35,889 bases of DNA from an uncultured Lachnospiraceae bacterium (GTDB lineage: Bacteria > Bacillota > Clostridia > Lachnospirales > Lachnospiraceae). Each line of letters starts with the position of its first letter. The stretch's first letter is position 1. The translations under genes and the position numbers were made by a program. The stretch covers positions 1-35,889 of the forward strand of contig CAQGLR010000040.1 of the NCBI GenBank assembly GCA_948794795.1, written 5' to 3'. The notes below the pieces were generated by a model. The model saw only the letters and a program-made list of their open reading frames with translations. It was not told the DNA's origin and searched no databases. Positions 1-7,832 of the stretch are shown here, piece after piece.

Positions 1-70
1 AACATTTGGAATTTGCCAGAGTAATATAATCTTTGTGCAGTTTGATGGTTTAAAAACAATTTTCAAACAC
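1..70 (-). repeat. Right arm of long palindromic repeat (partial, cut by window edge)
   Basis: This copy ends with CAAACAC at 64-70. It matches the right arm of the complete copy at 11206-11423: the first 36 bases differ from 11367-11402 at one position, including GGAATTTGCCAGAG. The terminal TTTTCAAACAC is also shared. The middle (about 38-58) differs. The core hairpin would lie before base 1, so this is only the outer half. I assign minus strand because in the complete copy this arm is the 5' arm of the sense chosen for the family. Function unknown; it could be a MITE-like repeat or part of a structured RNA. Confidence 0.7.
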
Positions 71-82
71 GCCCTAGTTAAA

Positions 83-138
83 ACAGATATGGCACAGATA
101 AATCTGCATCATATAAGGGTATGGCTGTGGATATCTGT
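83..138 (+). promoter_or_regulatory. Bipartite stem-loop in the upstream region of manC
   Basis: ACAGATAT (83-90) pairs with ATATCTGT (131-138), and CACAG (93-97) pairs with CTGTG (125-129). The two helices are separated by a small GG/G internal loop. The apical part (98-124) contains an alternative mini-hairpin CAGATAAATCTG. No U-tract follows, so it is not a simple terminator. It lies about 100 bases before manC and could be an mRNA leader structure or an operator. A TATAAT at 207-212 would put a start downstream of it, so it may not be transcribed with manC. Confidence 0.4.
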
Positions 139-238
139 ATGATTTGGGAGTTAAATTTTATAGTATCCAGAATGGTAAACTTTAAGGTGCAATAAATAGA
201 AGGATATATAATAACTTGCTGGTAAGGAGAGTTCTGAT

Positions 239-1564
239 ATGAATATTATTTTATTATCTGGTGGTTCTGGGAAGCGTTTATGGCCATTATCAAATGATAT
301 AAGGTCAAAGCAGTTTATTAAAATTTTTAAAAATGAAGAGGGTGTCTATGAGTCAATGCTTCAGCGGGTATACCACCAGATTAAAAAAGCAGACCCAGAA
401 GCAACGGTTACTATAGCAACAAGCAGGGCACAGGTGTCTGCTATACATAACCAGCTTGGCAACAGTGCAAGCATATCTGTTGAACCATGCCGTAGGGATA
501 CTTTTCCTGCTATTGCACTTGCTACAGCATATCTGGCAGATATTATGCATGCTGGCCTGGATGAACCTGTTGTTGTATGTCCAGTTGACCCTTATGTGGA
601 AGATGAGTATTTCAAAGCATTAAAAAAATTGTCTGTACAAGCAGGCAAAAGTGAAGCAAATCTCGTGCTTATGGGTATTGAGCCAGCTTATCCAAGTGAA
701 AAATATGGGTATATTATTCCAGAAGACTCCAGCCAGACAACCAGGGTTTCTGCATTTAAAGAAAAACCTTCTGCTGCAATGGCAGAAAAATATATTAAAC
801 AGGGTGCATTGTGGAATGGAGGGGTATTTGCTTATAAATTAAGGTATGTGCTTGATAAAGCATATGATTTAACTGGTTATAAAAGTTACCAGGATTTATT
901 TGAAAGATATGGGGAACTTGACAAAATTTCTTTTGATTATGCTGTTGCAGAGAAAGAAGATAAAATCCAGGTTATGCGTTTCCATGGCAAATGGAAGGAT
1001 CTTGGTACATGGAATACACTTACTGAAGCAATGGAAGAAGATATAATAGGTAATGGTATTTTAAATGACCAGTGTTCTGGGGTACATATTATTAATGAAA
1101 TGGATGTACCTGTACTGGCAATGGGTCTGCATGACATAGTTATATCTGCCAGCCCTGAAGGCATACTGGTATCTGACAAAGAGCAGAGTTCTTATATTAA
1201 GCCATTTGTAGATAGTATAGAACAGCAGGTTATGTTTGCTGAAAAATCATGGGGAAATTTCCGTGTACTTGATGTGGGTAATGGTGCTATGATAATTAAA
1301 GTTTCATTGAAAAAAGGAACTTCTATGAATTACCACAGCCATGAGCACCGTGATGAGGTATGGATAGTAACAAGTGGCAGTGGTAAAGCTGTTATAGATG
1401 GAACTAGGAAAGACGTACATGTTGGGGACGTTATTACAATGGGTGCAGGATGTCCACATACTATTATTGCTGAAACAGAATTAACACTTGTCGAAGTACA
1501 AATTGGAAAGGAAATTTCAGTGCAGGATAAAAGAAAATTTAAAATTGATATGGATGCTTTTTAA
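239..1564 (+). CDS. manC: Mannose-1-phosphate guanylyltransferase / mannose-6-phosphate isomerase (ManC/AlgA type)
   Basis: Makes GDP-mannose from mannose-1-phosphate and GTP in the cytosol, for surface polysaccharide or glycoprotein synthesis. The N-terminal GT-A nucleotidyltransferase domain has the signature GGSGKRLWPLS at residues 8-18 and KQF at 24-26. A C-terminal cupin domain (about 330-441) carries H366-S-H-E-H370 and matches the type II phosphomannose isomerase part of ManC/AlgA proteins. At 441 residues it is slightly shorter than the usual 460-480. The start is preceded by TAAGGAGAG (221-229). It appears to be a single-gene unit; a TATAAT lies at 207-212 but I see no good -35. Whether the cupin half is active as an isomerase cannot be told from sequence. 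Confidence 0.9.
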   Translation: MNIILLSGGSGKRLWPLSNDIRSKQFIKIFKNEEGVYESMLQRVYHQIKKADPEATVTIATSRAQVSAIHNQLGNSASISVEPCRRDTFPAIALATAYLADIMHAGLDEPVVVCPVDPYVEDEYFKALKKLSVQAGKSEANLVLMGIEPAYPSEKYGYIIPEDSSQTTRVSAFKEKPSAAMAEKYIKQGALWNGGVFAYKLRYVLDKAYDLTGYKSYQDLFERYGELDKISFDYAVAEKEDKIQVMRFHGKWKDLGTWNTLTEAMEEDIIGNGILNDQCSGVHIINEMDVPVLAMGLHDIVISASPEGILVSDKEQSSYIKPFVDSIEQQVMFAEKSWGNFRVLDVGNGAMIIKVSLKKGTSMNYHSHEHRDEVWIVTSGSGKAVIDGTRKDVHVGDVITMGAGCPHTIIAETELTLVEVQIGKEISVQDKRKFKIDMDAF

Positions 1565-1575
1565 ATAAAAAGTTA

Positions 1576-1603
1576 TTGACAATGTATATTTGCCGTGTTA
1601 GAT
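1576..1603 (+). promoter_or_regulatory. Weak candidate promoter ahead of the Uma2-family gene
   Basis: A perfect -35 TTGACA (1576-1581) is followed after 16 bases by a poor -10 TTAGAT (1598-1603). The rest of the 1565-1811 gap is AT-rich, with a small palindrome (CTATGT ATA ACATAG, 1706-1720) and no other clear signal. Confidence 0.3.
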
Positions 1604-1811
1604 TGTAAACAATAAAAAAATTCTGTGTAGTTATAGACGGTAAAAATACAAAAAATACTTTTGTTTATAAAATTATAACAGGACTGGTTCTAAACAATAT
1701 TTTTTCTATGTATAACATAGGATAGTGTTTTTTGTAAGAATTTATAAGGCTTCTCCAACTGCCCAGAAGCAGTGGGGGAAAAAGCCTGTGGCAAATAAGA
1801 GGATTCTATTT

Positions 1812-2345
1812 ATGAATACATTAAAGAAAGAAAAAATTTATACTATTGATGATATTTATTCTTTGCCAGATGGAGAACGTGCTGAACTGGTTGATGGGCA
1901 GATTTATTATATGGCTCCGCCAAACAGGCTTCACCAGAAGATATCTGGTTATTTGCATAACGAGATTTATAATTATATAAAAAATAATAATGGGGAGTGT
2001 GAAGTTTATGCTGCTCCATTTGCTGTATTTTTGGATAAAAATAGTATTAATTATGTTGAACCTGATATATCTGTTATTTGTGATTTAAAAAAACTGGATG
2101 AAAAAGGCTGCCATGGCGCACCAGACTGGATTATTGAAATTGTTTCTCCTGGAAGTAAACATATGGATTATTTTATTAAATTATTTAAATACCGTAGTAC
2201 AAATGTTAAGGAGTACTGGATTGTAGATCCTGAAAAGGAACGTATTTTAGTATACAAATTTGAAAGAGAAACAGTTGAGGAATATTCTTTTGGTGAAAAT
2301 GTTCCAGTTGGAATATATAAAGGATTGTCGATAAAAATTTTATAA
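1812..2345 (+). CDS. Uma2 family (DUF820) PD-(D/E)XK nuclease-like protein
   Basis: The protein is 177 residues from the ATG at 1812. The frame stays open upstream to 1725, but the added residues are not Uma2-like. The family fold is shown by ELVDGQIYYMAPP near the N-terminus, then VEPDISVICD, WIIEIVSPGS and EYWIVDPE. These contain the Asp and Glu-x-Val residues expected of a restriction-endonuclease-like core. Uma2 proteins are common in cyanobacteria, Chloroflexi and some Clostridia, often in many copies. They are linked by fold to mobile-element nucleases, but their cellular job is not established. It stands alone between manC and the solute-binding protein gene. AT content here is high, which fits an accessory gene. 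Confidence 0.85.
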   Translation: MNTLKKEKIYTIDDIYSLPDGERAELVDGQIYYMAPPNRLHQKISGYLHNEIYNYIKNNNGECEVYAAPFAVFLDKNSINYVEPDISVICDLKKLDEKGCHGAPDWIIEIVSPGSKHMDYFIKLFKYRSTNVKEYWIVDPEKERILVYKFERETVEEYSFGENVPVGIYKGLSIKIL

Positions 2346-2511
2346 TAAAATATAGAAAAATATTATGTAATAGAATTAATAAAAGATAACTAAATATTAA
2401 ATAAAAAAAACATTGTAAAAATTTGGAAAAGGATTAGAACAGACAACATTATTTATAAGTAAATCCCTGTTAAATGTATTAAAGCATGTAAAAAATGTCT
2501 GATAAGTCTGG

Positions 2512-2540
2512 TTGGTTTTTTAATTACCCTCTTTTATAAT
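2512..2540 (+). promoter_or_regulatory. Candidate sigma-A promoter for the lipoprotein-MCP unit
   Basis: -35 TTGGTT (2512-2517), a 17-base spacer and -10 TATAAT (2535-2540). The predicted transcript start is near 2547, about 40 bases ahead of the chosen TTG start codon. Confidence 0.5.
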
Positions 2541-2585
2541 AGCCATGGTGGATTATGGTATATGGATATAAAAGGGGGTATTTTT

Positions 2586-4340
2586 TTGAGGAAAATAGCA
2601 TGTATGCTTGGCATATCCCTGGCATTTTCTATGTTATGCGGCTGTAGCAGGCAGACAGGGCAGGAAGTATCAAAAGATACAGATAAAAGTATATCTGCCA
2701 GCAAAGCAACGGAAAAGGAAAGTCCAGAAGATGAAGTTATAGCAAAAATACGTCCAGATGAAACTGTTACTTTTGATGTATATTCACAGCTGTCGCCATA
2801 TTTTGGGGAACAGCAGGGATGGTATGCACAGGTTTTGCTGGATAAGTTTAATGTTAAGCTGAATTTCACTAATGACAGCAGTGAAGGTATTTATGATAAA
2901 CTGGCCAAAAGTGGTGACTTAGGTGATATTGTTATATGGGGTGCTGATTCTGACCAGTACCACTCAGCTATTGCCAAAGGGCTGCTGCTGGACTGGGAAG
3001 AAGATGGAAGGCTTGCTACATATGGTTCTTATATTAATGGACATATGGCAAAAGCATTGTCCAAGAATAAAAAGAATTCTGGCGGGCATATTTATGGTTT
3101 TGGCTATGATGTGGCAACTGAGGGCGGTGAATATGGTGACTTTGATTACCATCCTGATATCCGGTGGGATTTGTATGAGCAGATTGGCATGCCAGAGGTT
3201 ACAGAACTGGAAGATTTTGTTGATGTATTAAAACAAATGAAGGAAATCTGTCCAAAATCTGACACTGGGAAAGAAACATATGGGGTTTCTTTATTTAGTG
3301 ACTGGGATTCTGATATGGTAATGTATGTAAAATCTACTTGTACAAATTTCTTTGGGATGGATGAGTTTGGTGTTGGCTTATATAATGTAAGTGATGGAAG
3401 TTTTGAAGGATGTCTTGAAAAAGATGGATGTTATATAAGGGCACTTAAGTTTTATAATGATTTATACCGCAACGGGCTGCTTGACCCAGAATCACAGACA
3501 CAGGGCCATGATGCATGTCTTCAGGATTACAGGGAGGGGGCTGCGTTTTTCTGTATTTTTGGATGGATGGCAGCACCAGAGTACAATTCAGTAAACCATA
3601 CGGCGGATGGCAAAATGATGCTTCCACTGGCAGCTAAAAACCAGAATACCCTGGTTTATGGCCTTAACCAGAATGGTGGCAACCGTCTCTGGACTATTGG
3701 CTCAAAAACTGAATATCCAGAGCTTGCCATGGCAGTTATTAACTGGCTGTGTACACCAGAAGGGTATCTTACTACAGAATATGGGCCAAAGGGAATTGGA
3801 TGGGATTATGACCTGGATAAAAATACATGCCTGCTTGAGCCTGGATACCAGGCAAAGACAGGTGAAACAGTAGAATTTGCAGAGGGCAGCGGATATTCTG
3901 GAACATGGGCAGACGGTGTAGCACAATTTAATAATACTACATGGACACCTAATGCTAGTAACCCTGAATCAAACGGGCAGACATATAATTATGCATACTG
4001 GCCGAATGTCCTTGGAAAGACTATAAGCGGGGTAGAACAACGCTGGCGTGAAACAAACCAGGCAGAAAGTGCTAAGGAGTATCTTTCAAGGTTTCCGTAT
4101 TCTGTTTCAAAACCAAATACTTATACAGCATCTGTAAAATCTCCAAAATTAACTAAAAAATGGAGTAAAGTTACAGAAATTATACGTAGTGGTTCATGGA
4201 GTGCTATATTTGCAGAAACTGAAAAAGCATTTGAAAATGAAGCCGCAAAGATGCGCAGGTCAGCAGATGCAGCAGGATATGCAGATTGTGTTGCATGGTG
4301 CAGAAAAGAAGCAAAACTCCGTCATGCATCTGAAGAATAA
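2586..4340 (+). CDS. Extracellular solute-binding lipoprotein (family 1-like)
   Basis: A 584-residue substrate-binding protein, anchored in the membrane by an N-terminal lipid. The TTG at 2586 is chosen because AAAGGGGG (2570-2577) sits about 8 bases before it and the protein then begins with a compact lipoprotein signal (RKIACMLGISL..MLCGC, lipidated Cys20). An in-frame ATG at 2562 would bury this site in a longer leader. The mature part resembles large sugar/oligosaccharide-binding proteins of ABC importers, for example AVINWLCTPEGYLTTEYG and GWDYD near residues 385-415. No permease or ATPase genes lie nearby. The chemoreceptor gene starts 11 bases downstream, so the two are probably co-transcribed. 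The ligand is unknown; a role as a feeder for the receptor is inference. Confidence 0.85.
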   Translation: MRKIACMLGISLAFSMLCGCSRQTGQEVSKDTDKSISASKATEKESPEDEVIAKIRPDETVTFDVYSQLSPYFGEQQGWYAQVLLDKFNVKLNFTNDSSEGIYDKLAKSGDLGDIVIWGADSDQYHSAIAKGLLLDWEEDGRLATYGSYINGHMAKALSKNKKNSGGHIYGFGYDVATEGGEYGDFDYHPDIRWDLYEQIGMPEVTELEDFVDVLKQMKEICPKSDTGKETYGVSLFSDWDSDMVMYVKSTCTNFFGMDEFGVGLYNVSDGSFEGCLEKDGCYIRALKFYNDLYRNGLLDPESQTQGHDACLQDYREGAAFFCIFGWMAAPEYNSVNHTADGKMMLPLAAKNQNTLVYGLNQNGGNRLWTIGSKTEYPELAMAVINWLCTPEGYLTTEYGPKGIGWDYDLDKNTCLLEPGYQAKTGETVEFAEGSGYSGTWADGVAQFNNTTWTPNASNPESNGQTYNYAYWPNVLGKTISGVEQRWRETNQAESAKEYLSRFPYSVSKPNTYTASVKSPKLTKKWSKVTEIIRSGSWSAIFAETEKAFENEAAKMRRSADAAGYADCVAWCRKEAKLRHASEE

Positions 4341-4351
4341 GGGAGGACATA

Positions 4352-6076
4352 ATGGATAGAGATAATAAAAAAACTGGTATTGTAATGAAACTTGTTGCCA
4401 TGTCTGTGCTGCCTGTAATCCTGCTTGGAATTATCCTGACAGTATCAGGACAAGGAAATTTAAGAAAAGGAATTAAAAAGGAAATTTATGAAGGCTTGAA
4501 AACTGCTGCCTTTGCAGTACAAGGTGCATATGATGCTGCTGGGAATGGTGATTTTACAATGCTTGAATCTGGAAATGTAATTAAAGGTATGTTTGTTGTA
4601 AGTGGCAATTACAGCCTTGCTGATAAATTAAGCAGTGAATCTGGCACAGAAGTTTCATTATATTATGGAAATAAAATAATTGTAACATCACTTAAAGACA
4701 GCCAGGGTGGCCGTATGATGGATGAAGCTGTTAATGCAGATATTGAAGAAACAGTATTAAAAAAGGGTAAAGAATATTTTTCAGATGATATTGTGCTTGG
4801 CAATAAACATTATTATGGTTATTACCTGCCTGTTTTAAATGAAGATTCTTCTGTTGCTGGCATGGTTTTTACAGGGAAAGACAGTGTGGAAGTTAATTCA
4901 GCATTAACTTCTGATGCTGTAAGGATGGTTCTTTTAAGTGTTGTAGTTATTCTTGTTGCGCTTGCATTTACTGCTGTTATGTCTTTATCTATCGCAAGGG
5001 CACTTAAACATATGATTAAACTTTTTGGCAAAGTTGCAGATGGTGACCTTGCAGAATGGAATGAAGGAAAAGGAATACGCAGAAGTGATGAAATTGGTGT
5101 AATGCTGCAGGGAATTACAAAACTGCGTAAATCCCTTAGTGATATTATTAAGAATATACAGGATTCTGCCAGCATACTTATAGGTTCAGCAGATGAACTT
5201 GAACATGCTGCAGAACTTACAAGCAGTGATTCTGATAAACTGGATACTGCAATTAGTGAAATTTCCCGTGGTGCTGTATCACAGGCTGAAGAAACAGAAG
5301 AAGCAATGGAAGATACAAAACATATGGGTGAAATTATCGGGCAGATGGTAGATGATATTTCAGATATGGCACAAAGTGCAAGTGAAATGGGTAAAGCTGG
5401 TACAGAAGCCAGCAGTATTTTATCTGAGTTGTCTGAGTACACAGAAAAAACAACAAAAGCAGTTGATACTATTGCAGAACAGATAAATATGACAAATACT
5501 TCTGCACAGGAAATCCAGAGGGCTGTTGAAATGATTACAGCTATCGCAGATGAAACTAACCTGTTGTCATTAAATGTTTCGATTGAGGCAGCACGTGCTG
5601 GTGAACAGGGGCGTGGTTTTGCAGTTGTGGCATCACAGATACAGAAGCTTGCAGAACAGTCTGCTGAATCTGCACAGCAGATTACATATATTGTAGGAAA
5701 CCTTCTGCATGATGCAGAAACAACAGCAGAAACAATGGAAGATGTGGTGGACATTGTTGACAGCCAGAAGGAAAAACTGCTCCAGACTGATGCGCAGTTT
5801 GAAACAGTAAACCGTGGAATACAGGATTCTTTATTTAAAATTGGACAAATCCGTGATAAATCCAAAATACTTGATGAGTCCAGAAGCCAGATGGCAAGTA
5901 TGATTATGTCACTTTCTGCTATTTCAGAGGAAAATGCTTCTGCAAGTGAGGAAACAGCTTCTTCCACAGCAAAACTTAATGAGAGGGTAAAGAAGATTAC
6001 CCAGGAAGTTACAGTATTAAAGAAAATTGCAGCAGATTTAGAGCAGCAGATACAGATTTTTAAGATTGCAGGATAA
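4352..6076 (+). CDS. Methyl-accepting chemotaxis protein with extracellular sensor domain
   Basis: A 574-residue transmembrane receptor. TM1 is about residues 11-31, an extracytoplasmic Cache-like domain spans about 32-187, and TM2 is about 190-211. A HAMP region follows (about 212-265), then a long helical signalling domain. The hairpin tip is recognisable at about 401-440 (ETNLLSLNVSIEAARAGEQG, GRGFAVVA), which contacts CheA/CheW. It differs from the textbook tip (LALNAAIEAA) in having SLNVS, as in some clostridial receptors. The RBS GGGAGG (4341-4346) precedes the ATG. Because it follows a lipoprotein solute-binding gene with no transporter, the receptor may sense ligand through that protein. 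A hairpin terminator closes the unit at 6109-6140. Confidence 0.93.
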   Translation: MDRDNKKTGIVMKLVAMSVLPVILLGIILTVSGQGNLRKGIKKEIYEGLKTAAFAVQGAYDAAGNGDFTMLESGNVIKGMFVVSGNYSLADKLSSESGTEVSLYYGNKIIVTSLKDSQGGRMMDEAVNADIEETVLKKGKEYFSDDIVLGNKHYYGYYLPVLNEDSSVAGMVFTGKDSVEVNSALTSDAVRMVLLSVVVILVALAFTAVMSLSIARALKHMIKLFGKVADGDLAEWNEGKGIRRSDEIGVMLQGITKLRKSLSDIIKNIQDSASILIGSADELEHAAELTSSDSDKLDTAISEISRGAVSQAEETEEAMEDTKHMGEIIGQMVDDISDMAQSASEMGKAGTEASSILSELSEYTEKTTKAVDTIAEQINMTNTSAQEIQRAVEMITAIADETNLLSLNVSIEAARAGEQGRGFAVVASQIQKLAEQSAESAQQITYIVGNLLHDAETTAETMEDVVDIVDSQKEKLLQTDAQFETVNRGIQDSLFKIGQIRDKSKILDESRSQMASMIMSLSAISEENASASEETASSTAKLNERVKKITQEVTVLKKIAADLEQQIQIFKIAG

Positions 6077-6108
6077 CCAGGGCTTCTCTTGTATAATGTA
6101 TACCAATG

Positions 6109-6140
6109 GGGCGTATAGAATAAACTATGCGCCCTGTTTT
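6109..6140 (+). terminator. Intrinsic terminator after the MCP gene
   Basis: GGGCGTATAG (6109-6118) pairs with CTATGCGCCC (6125-6134) with one G-U pair and a 6-base loop, followed by TGTTTT. Confidence 0.8.
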
Positions 6141-6210
6141 ATACAAATAAACAGAAATCTTAATATTCCAGCCAGTTAAGCATAGCATTAGAAAACGAAG
6201 TAATAATATC

Positions 6211-6239
6211 TTGAAAATACAATATATTTAGCGTAAAAT
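6211..6239 (+). promoter_or_regulatory. Candidate sigma-A promoter for cysK-like gene
   Basis: -35 TTGAAA (6211-6216), a 17-base spacer and -10 TAAAAT (6234-6239). The leader to the ATG at 6331 is about 85 bases and holds a weak 6-bp TATGGC/GCCATA hairpin (about 6244-6276). I see no T-box or S-box motif. Confidence 0.55.
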
Positions 6240-6330
6240 ATAATATGGCTGTTTACCGTTCCTGGGATATGCCATATAAATACTGGTGTGCAGCAGGGCG
6301 GAATAGGAATAGCCATTATTGGAGGGAAAA

Positions 6331-7257
6331 ATGGTTTTTGAAAATATTCTGGATGCTATGGGGAATACCCCGCTTATTAAACTGAACCGTATGGCTCCAT
6401 CAGATTCAGCAGACATTCTTGTTAAGTTTGAGGGATTAAATGTAGGAGGTTCAATTAAGACAAGGACTGCTTACAATATGATATGTGAGGCAGAGAAAGA
6501 GGGGAGGATACACAAAGATACTATTATTGTAGAACCTACAAGCGGAAACCAGGGCATAGGCCTTGCACTTGCAGGTGCAGTAAAAGGTTATAAAGTCCGT
6601 ATTATAATGCCTGATTCTGTAAGTGAAGAAAGAAGAAAACTTATTTCACATTATGGGGCAGAATTAGTATTAATCCATGATGATGGCAATATTGGCAAAT
6701 GTATAGAGGAATGTCTTGAAACTGCACTGGATATGGCAAAAGAAAATCCAGATGTATTTGTGCCACAGCAGTTTGAAAATCCTGCAAACCCACAGATACA
6801 CCGCAGCCAGACAGGGCTTGAGATACTTGAACAGGCAGAAAGGCCTATAGACGGGTTTTGTTCCGGGATAGGAACTGGTGGTACGATTACAGGAATAGGG
6901 GAAGTGCTTAAAGAAGCTAACCCTGGAATAACAATATGGGCAGCAGAACCAGAACATGCCGCTATTCTATCTGGTGGTTCTGTTGGTACACATATACAGA
7001 TGGGGATAGGTGATGGTGTTATCCCGGGAATATTAAACCAGCAGATTTATAGTGATATTTGTATTATTACAGATGAAGAGGCTATACATACAGCAAAAGA
7101 ACTTGCTTCAAAGGAAGGGATAATGTGCGGGATTTCGAGTGGTACTAACGTTGCTGCAGCAATAAGGCTTGCAAAACAAATAGGGCCAGGCGGTACTGTT
7201 GTAACAGTACTTCCTGATACTGCAGAAAGATATTTTTCTACACCATTGTTTGGTTAG
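6331..7257 (+). CDS. cysK: Cysteine synthase-like PLP enzyme (CysK family)
   Basis: A 308-residue fold-type II PLP enzyme, expected to make cysteine from O-acetylserine and sulfide. The start at 6331 is supported by GGAGGG (6321-6326); an upstream in-frame TTG at 6319 would overlap that site. The PLP lysine is K43 in GGSIKTRTA, the phosphate/substrate loop is TSGNQG at 70-75, and a glycine-rich SGIGTGGTITGIG loop follows. The C-terminus GISSGTN and PDTAERYFST fit the family. Odd points are that the usual GGSVKDR reads GGSIKTR and the usual TSGNTG reads TSGNQG. It could be a specialised O-acetylserine, O-phosphoserine or diaminopropionate-type enzyme. The family is secure; the exact substrate is not. 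Confidence 0.85.
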   Translation: MVFENILDAMGNTPLIKLNRMAPSDSADILVKFEGLNVGGSIKTRTAYNMICEAEKEGRIHKDTIIVEPTSGNQGIGLALAGAVKGYKVRIIMPDSVSEERRKLISHYGAELVLIHDDGNIGKCIEECLETALDMAKENPDVFVPQQFENPANPQIHRSQTGLEILEQAERPIDGFCSGIGTGGTITGIGEVLKEANPGITIWAAEPEHAAILSGGSVGTHIQMGIGDGVIPGILNQQIYSDICIITDEEAIHTAKELASKEGIMCGISSGTNVAAAIRLAKQIGPGGTVVTVLPDTAERYFSTPLFG

Positions 7258-7391
7258 AAGATATTTCAAACACGCCTTGGTATCTTAAAACTAATTTAAC
7301 ATTCTTTTAACATTAAAATATTACTTATGCCTTGATTTTTAACATATTTTTTTATAATATAACAAAGGACTTGTTACAAAATATAAAGAGG

Positions 7392-7832
7392 ATGGTATTT
7401 TTTGTTGTGGTTAATGAAGAAAAGACACGTATTATGATTAAAGTGGCACGCCATGAGAAAGAATTAGGTGAAAAAGTTATTAATGAGGGCAGTTATTATA
7501 AAAGTGATTATGTGCGCCTGCATACATTATCAGTTATTTTTAACTTTTCAGTTGCGTATGCATTGGTACTTGTATTGTTTGCCCTTTATAATATAGATTA
7601 TATATTTTTGAATTTTGTTACAATAAATTATATAAAATTGTTTATTGAAATTTTTGTGCCATATCTTTCCATTATAATAGCGTGTGCCCTGGTTTCAGGT
7701 ATTTACTATACAGACCAGTACAAAAGAGACAGGGAGAAAATAAAGGAATATTATTCAGAGCTTAAACGTCTTGAAAAGTATTATTCAGACAGTGGAAAGG
7801 AGACAGCGGATGACACAGTTACTGGTGTTTAA
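7392..7832 (+). CDS. Small membrane protein of unknown function, first gene of the cdaA unit
   Basis: I do not recognise this family. It is about 146 residues from the ATG at 7392. The start is uncertain: the frame is open back to 7332, and a GTG at 7407 is also possible because AAAGAGGA at 7385-7392 overlaps the ATG. It has a charged cytoplasmic-looking N-terminus (KTRIMIKVARHEKELGEK) and two hydrophobic segments (about 50-70 and 85-110). The C-terminal helix is highly charged (YKRDREKIKEYYSELKRLEK) and probably a coiled coil. It overlaps the next gene by 23 bases, which implies translational coupling. Position links it to the membrane c-di-AMP synthase, but that is inference. Confidence 0.65.
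   Translation: MVFFVVVNEEKTRIMIKVARHEKELGEKVINEGSYYKSDYVRLHTLSVIFNFSVAYALVLVLFALYNIDYIFLNFVTINYIKLFIEIFVPYLSIIIACALVSGIYYTDQYKRDREKIKEYYSELKRLEKYYSDSGKETADDTVTGV

Noticed and set aside
2562..2585. ATG at 2562 as start of the solute-binding lipoprotein
   Set aside because: The ribosome site AAAGGGGG lies after this ATG and fits the TTG at 2586, which also gives a normal lipoprotein signal length.
4822..5967. 381-codon open frame antisense to the chemoreceptor gene
   Set aside because: It is serine/isoleucine-rich low-complexity translation opposite a well-supported MCP, with no ribosome site or domain; an antisense shadow.
6240..6330. T-box or SAM-type riboswitch ahead of cysK
   Set aside because: No T-box sequence and no S-box helices; only a weak 6-bp hairpin.
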